Shown in pieces: positions 1-6,404 of a stretch of 7,087 bases of DNA; position 1 is the stretch's first letter; every line of letters starts with the position of its first letter. The notes beneath the pieces were generated by a model. That model was given only the letters and a program-made list of their open reading frames with translations, was not told the origin of the DNA and made no database searches. This DNA comes from Paraprevotella sp. GTDB lineage: Bacteria; Bacteroidota; Bacteroidia; Bacteroidales; Bacteroidaceae. A program made the position numbers and the translations under genes. Location of the stretch: NCBI GenBank assembly GCA_017630975.1, contig JAGBUF010000192.1, positions 1-7,087 on the forward strand, in the 5' to 3' direction.

Positions 1-1515
1 AAACGTGGAGTAGAGGACGGTTGGCAGGATGGTGACCGCATCTATCTTATTTTGAAGGACAAGGATGGCAACAATGTTCAAGCTTATGTAGCTTACGACG
101 CTGTCAACGATGCATGGGGACAGGTGGAATATGATGGCTACAAAAGCTATCTTACTTGTACAGAACCTCGTTTGGTGGAGGCTTATTTCTTTGATGGTAC
201 AACTAATGTTACAACGACCGATATTACTTTTGATGCTACTACCGGTGTCTATGCTTGTTTGGATGGTGCCTATACCTATCCGTCAGATGGTGACCTTTAT
301 GTGAATATTGAGTTAGTTCCCCTTACAAGCCGCATTCGGTTTACCGGTGAGGCAGAAAAATATATGATTCTTGAAGGCGTAAGTACTTATGGAAGTTTCT
401 CAAGGACAGAAGGGTTGTTAGAAATTTCAGAAAATTCAGTTTACACCATGATACAATCCAACGGCTCTTCTCCTTATATATATTGTTTGTTTAGTACTCC
501 TTCAGAACCTACTTTAACAATAACGAATGATGGTAATACTTTTCAAACTGTTTTAGAGAGTGCAACAGATGTTTTGCAGCAAGGAGTGAGTGGCTTTATG
601 GCGATGCCGACTCTTGACAGACATAGAGGTTGGAAAACAGTATCAACAACAGCAGTGACAAGTGTGAGTTTGGATAAGTCTAAGATTATTTTTGATGTTA
701 TAGGAACAGAAGTAACATTAAATGCAACCGTGTTACCAATTGAAGCGACAAATTCAGAAATTTCATGGTCTTCTTCTGACCCATCTGTGGCTTCAGTGTC
801 TTCATCTGGTGTTGTAACAGCTTTGCAGATTGGTACAGCTACTATCATTGTTACTTCTAAAAGCAATTCTATGATAAAGGCAGAGTGTGTGGTAAATGTG
901 GTTAATGCAAATGGGCATGACTATGTTGATTTGGACTTGACATCCGGAACATTGTGGGCAACGATGAATATCGGTGCCGATTCTCCAGAGGATTATGGTG
1001 ACTATTTCGCATGGGGCGAAGTGTCGGGCTACAATAGTGGTAAAACCTCTTTTTCATGGCAAACATATGAACTGTGCAATGGTACTGGTACAAGTATAAC
1101 CGATTTTTGTACAGATAGTTATTATGGTACGGTTGATGATGCTCCTTTTCTAGATAATGACCATGACGTTGCAGACAAGCAATGGGGTGGTTCATGGTTT
1201 ATGCCATATAGTGAACAATTTGAGGAATTATACAATGAATGTACTTGGACATGGACCACGATGAACGGCGTATCGGGATATAAGGTTGTAAGTAAAAAGA
1301 ATTCTAATTTTATTTTCTTTCCAGCGGCTGGGCGTCGTTCTAATACCGCTCTTAACTATTCTGAAACTAGCGGCTACTATTGGTCTAGTTCGCTTAATAT
1401 GAACTATAACAACCAAGCATACGATTTGTATTTCAGTTCTAGTAATGTCTATTCGGCAAACGATGATTATCGCTATTACGGTCTAAGTGTTCGTCCCGTC
1501 ATCCCATTTTTTTAA
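1..1515 (+). CDS. Fimbrillin-like / BIG2 / Fib_succ_major-like surface protein, copy 1 (5' partial)
   Basis: The reading frame is open from base 1, so the gene begins upstream. Its first codons (KRGVEDGWQDGDRIYL) match residue 61 onward of the complete neighbour at 1558, so about 60 residues (some 180 nt, including the lipoprotein signal) are missing. In-window residues ~1-212 resemble fimbrillin-family domains (W..GD.IYL motif near the start). Residues ~220-300 form a bacterial Ig-like BIG2 domain (WSSSDPSVASVSSSGVVTA, then GTATI). Residues ~305-504 form a C-terminal domain with VDLDLTSGTLWATMNIG, DYFAWGEVSGY and a terminal RYYGLSVRPV, as in Fib_succ_major/DUF1566-type proteins, some of which adopt C-type-lectin folds. 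The role inferred is an outer-surface adhesin or fimbria-associated protein; the ligand is unknown. An internal TTG at 52 is not the true start. The gene ends in a T7 tract and lies 42 nt before its paralogue, with no hairpin between them. Confidence 0.93.
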   Translation, partial: KRGVEDGWQDGDRIYLILKDKDGNNVQAYVAYDAVNDAWGQVEYDGYKSYLTCTEPRLVEAYFFDGTTNVTTTDITFDATTGVYACLDGAYTYPSDGDLYVNIELVPLTSRIRFTGEAEKYMILEGVSTYGSFSRTEGLLEISENSVYTMIQSNGSSPYIYCLFSTPSEPTLTITNDGNTFQTVLESATDVLQQGVSGFMAMPTLDRHRGWKTVSTTAVTSVSLDKSKIIFDVIGTEVTLNATVLPIEATNSEISWSSSDPSVASVSSSGVVTALQIGTATIIVTSKSNSMIKAECVVNVVNANGHDYVDLDLTSGTLWATMNIGADSPEDYGDYFAWGEVSGYNSGKTSFSWQTYELCNGTGTSITDFCTDSYYGTVDDAPFLDNDHDVADKQWGGSWFMPYSEQFEELYNECTWTWTTMNGVSGYKVVSKKNSNFIFFPAAGRRSNTALNYSETSGYYWSSSLNMNYNNQAYDLYFSSSNVYSANDDYRYYGLSVRPVIPFF

Positions 1516-1557
1516 TAAAATAAATTAGCTTAGAGATATAATAAAAGCATATAAAAG

Positions 1558-3252
1558 ATGAACAAGTTATTTTCGATTCTCAGCTATCATGTTGCTATAG
1601 CTGTAATTGGTTGTCTCTTCTCCTGCACGAGTGAGGAAACACCGCATTTTGAAGAAGAGGCTGACTATAAAGGTTGGCACAAAGTGAATGTTAGGTTGAA
1701 TGTGTCACGTGAGCAATTTGATGTGAACAATTCCATAAAACGTGGAGTAGAGGACGGTTGGCAGGATGGTGACCGCATCTATCTTATTTTGAAGGACAAG
1801 GACAACAACAATGTTCAAGCTTATGTAGCTTACGATGCAGCCACCGATTCCTGGGGTCAGGTGGAATATGATGGTTACAAGAGTTATCTTACTTGTACAG
1901 AACCACGTTTGGTAGAAGCATATTTCTTCGATGGCACGATCACAGTTACAACGACCGATATTACTTTTGATGCTACTACCGGAGTCTATGCCTGTTTAGA
2001 CGGTACTTATACCTATCCATCGGATGGCGACCTTTATGTAAGCATCGCATTGATGCCTATTACAAGTCGAATTCGTTTTACGGGTGAACAAGGAATGGAT
2101 GTTTCTGTGGGTGGACTGACTACTTATAAAAGTTTCTCTCGTGTTACCGGTACTTTGACCCCTTCAGTGGAAACTGTAAGTAATAGTGTTTCATCGACCG
2201 GCTATACACCTTATATATATGGCACTTTTCAGAATGTTTCCGAACCGAAGCTCATTGTTAGCAACAATGGTTATACTTTTCAAACCATTTTTGAAAGCGG
2301 TTCTTCAGTGCTTCAAATGGGCAAGAGTGGTTATATGACAATACCTACAGTAGATAGTCACAGAGGTTGGAAACAGATTTTTCCGGTACTAGACTTGAGT
2401 CTTAACGAGACTATTTATTATATGAATAGAGGAGCATCCTTTACGTTGGTAGCATCCGTATCACCCAATGATGCGACGAATAAAGAAGTTATGTGGTCGT
2501 CTTCTGACACGTCAGTAGCTTCAGTGTCTTCTTCAGGTGTAGTTACTACCTCTACATATAAATATGGCACAGCAACAATCACTGCGGTTTCTAAGGAGAA
2601 TCCTTCAATTACGGCCCAGTGTGTGATAAGTATTATAGATGATAATGGCTATGATTTCGTTGATTTAGGCTTGACATCCGGAACATTGTGGGCAACGAAG
2701 AATATCGGTGCCGAAAGTCCGGAAGATTATGGTGACTATTTCGCATGGGGCGAAGTGTCGGGATACGACGATGGCAAAACGTCTTTCTCATGGAGCAACT
2801 ATAAATGGTGTAATGGCTCTAGTTCGACTATGACAAAGTATTGCACAAGTAGTAGTTATGGTACAGTGGATTATTTAACAGAGTTAGATTTACAAGATGG
2901 TGATGATGTAGCTTATGAGCAATGGGGCGGTACATGGTGCATACCGTCGGAGGCACAGTTTAAAGAATTGATAGATGAATGCGCTTGGACATGGACCTCG
3001 ATGAATGGCGTATCCGGTTATAAGGTGGTAAGCAAGAAGAATTCCAATTCTATTTTCTTCCCGGCGGCAGGTTCTCGCACCACGTCACTTAGCTATGCGG
3101 GTACGTATGGCATCTATTGGTCGCGTTCGCTCAGTGCGGACTACAGTTACAAAGCGTATGACCTGTTCTTCAGTTCGAGCGATGTCTATTTGTCGGACGG
3201 CACCCGCTATTACGGTCGAAGCGTGCGTCCCGTCATAGAGGTCTCAGAATAA
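1558..3252 (+). CDS. Fimbrillin-like / BIG2 / Fib_succ_major-like surface lipoprotein, copy 2
   Basis: This is a complete 564-residue gene. It starts with a hydrophobic export signal and a lipobox, either LFSC (Cys23) or, less likely, VIGC (Cys19). Cys23 is followed by TSEE, an acidic stretch like the export signal of surface-exposed Bacteroidetes lipoproteins. A fimbrillin-like region spans ~45-272, with the WQDGDRIYL motif at ~68-76. A BIG2 Ig-like domain follows at ~279-360 (WSSSDTSVASVSSSGVV). The Fib_succ_major/DUF1566-like C-terminal domain (~365-561) carries VDLGLTSGTLWA, DYFAWGEVSGY, a tryptophan-rich centre, SKKNSNSIFFPAAG, YWSRSL and the terminal RYYGRSVRPVI. The protein probably sits on the outer membrane surface and binds an unknown ligand. 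It parallels the partial gene upstream domain for domain and is probably co-transcribed with it. The last ~180 nt are GC-rich (about 56% by hand count) compared with ~37% in a sampled BIG2 stretch. A strong hairpin follows the stop. Confidence 0.95.
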   Translation: MNKLFSILSYHVAIAVIGCLFSCTSEETPHFEEEADYKGWHKVNVRLNVSREQFDVNNSIKRGVEDGWQDGDRIYLILKDKDNNNVQAYVAYDAATDSWGQVEYDGYKSYLTCTEPRLVEAYFFDGTITVTTTDITFDATTGVYACLDGTYTYPSDGDLYVSIALMPITSRIRFTGEQGMDVSVGGLTTYKSFSRVTGTLTPSVETVSNSVSSTGYTPYIYGTFQNVSEPKLIVSNNGYTFQTIFESGSSVLQMGKSGYMTIPTVDSHRGWKQIFPVLDLSLNETIYYMNRGASFTLVASVSPNDATNKEVMWSSSDTSVASVSSSGVVTTSTYKYGTATITAVSKENPSITAQCVISIIDDNGYDFVDLGLTSGTLWATKNIGAESPEDYGDYFAWGEVSGYDDGKTSFSWSNYKWCNGSSSTMTKYCTSSSYGTVDYLTELDLQDGDDVAYEQWGGTWCIPSEAQFKELIDECAWTWTSMNGVSGYKVVSKKNSNSIFFPAAGSRTTSLSYAGTYGIYWSRSLSADYSYKAYDLFFSSSDVYLSDGTRYYGRSVRPVIEVSE

Positions 3253-3285
3253 GGCATCCTCCAAAACGCAAAGAAATAACCAACG

Positions 3286-3356
3286 TTTTGTGTACTTGGG
3301 GCTCGTAGAGGGCGGGCACCCCAAGCCCGTCCCGGTAGAGTCCCAAGTACACAAAA
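3286..3356. terminator. Long two-tier hairpin, probable bidirectional terminator or palindromic repeat element
   Basis: The arms TTTTGTGTACTTGGG (3286-3300) and CCCAAGTACACAAAA (3342-3356) are perfect 15-nt reverse complements. Pairing continues through 3301-3304 with 3338-3341 (one G-U), giving a 19-bp outer stem. After a 5+5-nt internal loop, a second stem pairs GGGCGGGC (3310-3317) with GCCCGTCC (3325-3332), with one G-U and a 7-nt apical loop. TTTT follows the 3' arm. The 5' arm starts 34 nt after the upstream stop. The position and symmetry suit a terminator working in both directions between the lipoprotein unit and the caspase gene. A dispersed palindromic repeat is an alternative, because the core is far more GC-rich than its surroundings. 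Confidence 0.7.
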
Positions 3357-3453
3357 TTTTAATTACAAACCTTATATCTTAAGATTTTGGATATTTTTCA
3401 GACAACAATAGTAAGTATATCATTAGTAAAACCGAATTAAATAAAGACAAACC

Positions 3454-4284
3454 ATGAGAACGTTTTTCACATTCCTATTATTCTTGTGTTTTCTTAACGC
3501 GTCGGCAACCCGACGGGCGTTGTTGTTTGGGATTGGTGATCAGATGGATAAATCGTGGGCAAAGATACATGGCGATAACGACCTTTTTTACGTAAGACAG
3601 TTGCTGATGGATGCAGGATTTACCGATGTGGTACAACTGAAAAACAGAGAAGCCACCAAACAGAGTATGGTGCGAGCATTTATCGATTTGGCCAACAGAT
3701 GCCGAAAGGGTGATGTGGTGTATATCCATTATTCTGGTCACGGACAACTGATGACCGATTTGGATGGTGATGAAGCACTGAGAACCACAGCACGTCATGG
3801 AAGGTGGGACGAGTCGTGGATTCCCTATGATGCTTACATGAATTATGGCGAATGTGACAAGGGGGAGAAACATTTTTGCGATGATGAGGTAGACTTCTAC
3901 CTGACAACTATACGTGAACGTATCGGGAAAAAAGGAAAGTTGATTGTGGTAGTGGATGCTTGTCATAGTGGGGATGCCACTTATGGGGAGGAAGAAGAAG
4001 CGGTGCGTGGTGTAGGGGTGGCTTTTGACATACCGTTGAACAATAACGCTTCTTCAGCTGTAGTGAAGAAAGAGCAATGGCTCTCAATAAGTGCATGTAA
4101 GCCCTATCAACTGAGTACGGAACTAAAAGATTTGAATATAGGAAAACTTACATACGCGTTGTATTCCATCGGTAAACGGTTGTTCGCGATGGATAACGAA
4201 GAGTTGCAAGGATTGTTGGATGAATATATGGAGATGAATAAGGGACGATTTCCACAAAATCCAGTGGTGAGTGGCGAAAAATAA
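3454..4284 (+). CDS. Secreted caspase-like cysteine peptidase (C14, metacaspase/orthocaspase type)
   Basis: The product has 276 residues. A signal peptide (hydrophobic 4-14, probable cleavage after Ala18 in NASA) sends it to the periplasm or beyond. The mature protein is a single p20-like caspase domain. It starts with RRALLFGIGDQ, has the catalytic His96 in HYSGHG and the catalytic Cys170 in VVVDACHSG. SACKPYQLSTEL..GKLTYALY at ~213-237 matches the later part of the fold, and the end RFPQNPVVSG is also family-like. Asp168, two residues before the catalytic Cys, corresponds to the S1-pocket acid of metacaspases, so cleavage after Arg or Lys is expected rather than after Asp. An acidic loop (EEEE, 179-182) just after the active site precedes Arg185. 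There is no extra repeat or adhesion domain. No clear Shine-Dalgarno or TAnnTTTG-type promoter is visible in the 201-nt gap upstream. The gene ends 58 nt before the sigma factor gene, with the repeated promoter-like element between them, so the two are probably transcribed separately at least in part. Family is confident; substrate is unknown. Confidence 0.92.
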   Translation: MRTFFTFLLFLCFLNASATRRALLFGIGDQMDKSWAKIHGDNDLFYVRQLLMDAGFTDVVQLKNREATKQSMVRAFIDLANRCRKGDVVYIHYSGHGQLMTDLDGDEALRTTARHGRWDESWIPYDAYMNYGECDKGEKHFCDDEVDFYLTTIRERIGKKGKLIVVVDACHSGDATYGEEEEAVRGVGVAFDIPLNNNASSAVVKKEQWLSISACKPYQLSTELKDLNIGKLTYALYSIGKRLFAMDNEELQGLLDEYMEMNKGRFPQNPVVSGEK

Positions 4285-4292
4285 TTTTATAA

Positions 4293-4328
4293 AGGGTTAC
4301 TTTTTACAATAAACGACTTTAACAAGCA
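4293..4328 (+). promoter_or_regulatory. Bipartite promoter-like element, copy A (before the sigma factor gene)
   Basis: Box 1, AGGGTTACTTTT (4293-4304), and box 2, CTTTAACAAGCA (4317-4328), are separated by 12 nt. The same boxes with the same gap occur at 5629-5664. GGTTAC (4295-4300) and CTTTAA (4317-4322) are 16 nt apart, which fits -35 and -10 elements of an ECF sigma factor. On that reading transcription would start near 4329, giving a very short leader with the ribosome binding site at its 5' end. The likely user is the sigma factor encoded immediately downstream (autoregulation). An operator for another regulator is the alternative. Confidence 0.65.
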
Positions 4329-4329
4329 G

Positions 4330-4335
4330 AGGAGG
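4330..4335 (+). promoter_or_regulatory. Strong Shine-Dalgarno site fixing the sigma factor start
   Basis: AGGAGG lies 7 nt before the ATG at 4343. Such a strong site is uncommon in Bacteroidetes, and no other gene in this window has one. It supports 4343 over the internal ATG at 4391 (Met17). The site sits directly after box 2 of the promoter-like element. Confidence 0.75.
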
Positions 4336-4342
4336 AAAACAA

Positions 4343-5005
4343 ATGCAGTTGACAACATTCCCCTTTATCAAGAGTAAAGAATTTACAGACATGGAAGTAA
4401 TCAGTGGGTTACAACGTCAGGACCGAAAGGTTGAAGAGTGGTTCTATAAATCTGCCAAACGATATTTTGAAGCACATTTTAATGAGGTGTTCTTTGATAA
4501 AGATAAAAAACAGGAGATATTTCAGACAGCATTCTTGAAATTGTGGACAGAAATACAAAATGAGAAGATTACACTGTATCATGGAACGATATGCCGACAA
4601 CAACGCAATGGCGAATATCAACCCATGACTTGCAGGTTGACAACATTTTTAATGACCTTTTCGAAGAATGAATATCGAGAGATGGTCCGAACAGAACATT
4701 TGGTCTTGGTCGATGATTGGATAGATAAAAGTGATATGACATCTGCTACGGTCGTAACCTTTGAACAGGAAGAAGACGTTGAAACACAAAAGAACAGAAT
4801 AGTGGATGATTGCTTGCAAATGATGTCACCGCGCTGTGTGGAACTGCTCACATGGTTCTATTATGAAAATAAGAGTTTGGATGAAATAATGAATTTGAGA
4901 AAAGACGGCACTTATAGTAAGGATGGTCTGAAGACTGCAAAAAATAAGTGTATGACAAAGTTGCGCTTGAAGGTAATGGAAGAATGCAAAAGATTGGCAT
5001 TATAA
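4343..5005 (+). CDS. Divergent ECF-type RNA polymerase sigma factor (sigma-70 family)
   Basis: This 220-residue cytoplasmic protein has the sigma2/sigma4 layout of ECF factors. Region 2.1-2.2 is at ~19-71, with DKKQEIFQTAFLKLWTEI in place of the usual D..D..QE.FLKLW. CRLTTFLMTFSKNEYREMVR at ~97-116 resembles regions 2.3-2.4. Region 4 at ~160-212 includes SPRCVELLTWFYYENKSLDEI and a helix-turn-helix ending in KNKCMTKLRLKV. About 25 residues (EIQNEKITLYHG to the CRLTTF segment) separate 2.2 from 2.3, longer than in typical ECF proteins. There is no sigma3 domain. The ATG at 4343 is chosen because AGGAGG lies 7 nt upstream. Only 12 nt separate the stop from the next gene, a single-pass membrane protein, in the usual sigma/anti-sigma order. 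A promoter-like element directly upstream, repeated before 5700, suggests autoregulation. Membership of the sigma-70 family is fairly sure; the subgroup and signal are unknown. Confidence 0.85.
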   Translation: MQLTTFPFIKSKEFTDMEVISGLQRQDRKVEEWFYKSAKRYFEAHFNEVFFDKDKKQEIFQTAFLKLWTEIQNEKITLYHGTICRQQRNGEYQPMTCRLTTFLMTFSKNEYREMVRTEHLVLVDDWIDKSDMTSATVVTFEQEEDVETQKNRIVDDCLQMMSPRCVELLTWFYYENKSLDEIMNLRKDGTYSKDGLKTAKNKCMTKLRLKVMEECKRLAL

Positions 5006-5017
5006 AAAAGTTAGGCT

Positions 5018-5617
5018 ATGAAGAAAACCATAAAACAAGAAATGACACATGACGAGCTGACTTGTCGAATAGTACAACGATTGGCTGAACGTCAGAGAAA
5101 AGTGAAGCAAATGGAAGAATGGGAACACCATGCAGGAACCTCCACTAAGAGATTTGTCATGACTGTAATGTCGGTTGCCGCTTGTGTCACTTTGCTGTGG
5201 CTTCTGATTCCATCAAACAGCGTGTCAGTGGTTGATGAGTTGGGCATTCGACCGGACATGACTGAGTTTCGCAGTGCATTGCCAGAACTTTCTGCAATAC
5301 AGCAAATGCTGGACGCATCCGAATATGAAAAAGCCTTGATTGTTGTGCAAAAAATATTGAATCAGTCTGATTCTACTTTACAGGTTCTTAAGTCGGAAGA
5401 TATTCCATTGGAGGAAGATGTTGAATATGAAATGCACTTTGAGCGCGTGATGAATAGTGAGTTGAGATGGCTTTATATATATCTATTAACAAAATCCGAG
5501 CGGTATGACATTGTTTTAACACAGTTGGAACTTTATATGAAAGATGAAAGCAATGCACCGCATATAGCAACAGCTAAAGCGCTGTATGAAACAATTAAAG
5601 AAAAAAATAAAAAATAA
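5018..5617 (+). CDS. Single-pass inner membrane protein, candidate anti-sigma factor
   Basis: The 199-residue product has a charged cytoplasmic N-terminus (1-45, with HDELTCRIVQRLAERQRKV), one transmembrane helix (~46-64, FVMTVMSVAACVTLLWLLI) and a ~135-residue C-terminal part predicted outside the inner membrane. The C-terminal part is helical in character (LPELSAIQQMLDASEYEKALIVVQKIL, later SELRWLYIYLLTKSERYDIVLTQLELY), and two of these segments look like TPR-type helix pairs. The topology and the position 12 nt after the sigma gene are those of a membrane anti-sigma factor. No zinc-binding HxxxCxxC motif or other recognised anti-sigma domain is visible, so the role rests on context. The ~45-residue cytoplasmic tail would be the part holding the sigma factor. 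The outer domain is exposed to the compartment the upstream caspase is exported to, and it contains many Lys/Arg residues. An alternative is a TPR-like scaffold unrelated to sigma control. Confidence 0.8.
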   Translation: MKKTIKQEMTHDELTCRIVQRLAERQRKVKQMEEWEHHAGTSTKRFVMTVMSVAACVTLLWLLIPSNSVSVVDELGIRPDMTEFRSALPELSAIQQMLDASEYEKALIVVQKILNQSDSTLQVLKSEDIPLEEDVEYEMHFERVMNSELRWLYIYLLTKSERYDIVLTQLELYMKDESNAPHIATAKALYETIKEKNKK

Positions 5618-5628
5618 TTGCTTGGGGT

Positions 5629-5664
5629 AGGGTTACTTTTCTTTTCCCTTTGCTTTAATAGGCA
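5629..5664 (+). promoter_or_regulatory. Bipartite promoter-like element, copy B (before the LPP20-like gene)
   Basis: Box 1, AGGGTTACTTTT (5629-5640), and box 2, CTTTAATAGGCA (5653-5664), are again 12 nt apart. Box 1 is identical to copy A, and box 2 differs at 2 of 12 positions. Of the 12 gap positions none match between the copies (A-rich in one, pyrimidine-rich in the other), so the boxes are conserved by function rather than by recent duplication. On the ECF reading, transcription would start near 5665, leaving a leader of about 35-44 nt before the gene at 5700 or 5709. The element lies in the only gap (82 nt) between the membrane-protein gene and the secreted-protein pair. Confidence 0.65.
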
Positions 5665-5699
5665 AATTAAATCAGCAAAATAAATATTAATCTTAAAAA

Positions 5700-6398
5700 A
5701 TGGAATTTATGAAAAAGGTATTTGTAATGTTGGCATTAGCCATGATGAGTTCAATGACAGTATCTGCTCAAGATGCATTGGAGTTAGCAAAACAACAAAA
5801 AGAGTTGAATGAGATAAACATGAAATTGTTGAATTCAAAGCCAACAAAAGATGCAAAGAAACAGGCAAAACAATTGAAGAAGCAAGGATGGCTTGTGCCT
5901 GCGGGTGAAAAATCAATTGAGAAACAATTGACAGAGAGTCAATTACTTGGAGAAGAATTGATGGTCGATGAGGCAGGAAGTCCGACAAAGCGTTATATAT
6001 TACATACTTCTAATCAGGTGTCTGGTACCTATAATGCAGGTTATGCAGCTGCGCGTAACGCAGCAACGGTGGAATTAGCTGCTAATATCAAAACGCAGGT
6101 AGCAGCAGCAATGCAAGCCAAGTTAGATAACAATCAGACTTCTGCAATCAATGCTGTTACAGTTGATAAATTTAACGAACGAGCAAAATCTATTGTCGAT
6201 CAATCTCTAACCAATATGCGGACTGTAGTAGCTCTTTATAGAGTGCTGCCGAACAATAACTACGAAGTGCAAGTACGTTTGGTTTATGACAAAAAAGAAT
6301 TGGCTGCTAACTTGAAGAGAAAATTACAACAAGAACTTGAAGTGGAAGGTGACGAATTAAACAGTCTTGTGGATGAAGTACTGAATGGTAAATTATAA
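5700..6398 (+). CDS. Secreted LPP20-like protein
   Basis: The frame gives 232 residues from the ATG at 5700. A start at 5709 (MKKVFVML...) gives a more typical signal peptide and is at least as plausible; neither has a strong ribosome binding site. The signal peptide ends at VSA (residue 23), before QDA. There is no lipobox, so the protein is probably soluble in the periplasm or secreted. Residues ~25-63 form a Lys/Gln-rich, probably helical or coiled segment. Residues ~112-205 (NAGYAAARNAATVELAANIKTQV, then SIVDQSLTNMRTVVALYRV and YEVQVRLVYDKKEL) have the pattern of LPP20/FlgT-N-like domains: an alanine-rich helix, a variable loop, then strands ending in a V-hydrophobic-VYD motif. Many such domains occur in envelope proteins of unclear function. 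The gene follows promoter-like element B and is 6 nt from the next gene, so the pair is likely one operon under the neighbouring sigma factor. Gene is certain; domain assignment is moderate. Confidence 0.87.
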   Translation: MEFMKKVFVMLALAMMSSMTVSAQDALELAKQQKELNEINMKLLNSKPTKDAKKQAKQLKKQGWLVPAGEKSIEKQLTESQLLGEELMVDEAGSPTKRYILHTSNQVSGTYNAGYAAARNAATVELAANIKTQVAAAMQAKLDNNQTSAINAVTVDKFNERAKSIVDQSLTNMRTVVALYRVLPNNNYEVQVRLVYDKKELAANLKRKLQQELEVEGDELNSLVDEVLNGKL

Positions 6399-6404
6399 TC
6401 CGAC

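Noticed and set aside
543..866. Minus-strand open frame of 107 codons under the BIG2 domain
   Set aside because: It is antisense to a clearly coding domain conserved between both paralogues, with no supporting start signal or family features.
1507..1513. T7 tract at the end of lipoprotein copy 1 as a phase-variation switch
   Set aside because: It covers only the last two codons and the stop, so slippage would change only the extreme C-terminus.
1516..1557. Promoter or terminator between the two lipoprotein genes
   Set aside because: The 42 nt are AT-rich, with no inverted repeat and no TTTG/TAnnTTTG pair; co-transcription is simpler.
3286..3356. Inverted repeats as ends of an invertible (phase-variable) promoter
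   Set aside because: Only 41 nt separate the arms, the spacer is GC-rich and itself folds, and it shows no promoter-like sequence or nearby invertase.
3361..3453. Third copy of the bipartite element before the caspase gene
   Set aside because: I looked for GGGTTAC followed by CTTTAA here and found neither, so the caspase gene is not evidently in the same regulon by this criterion.
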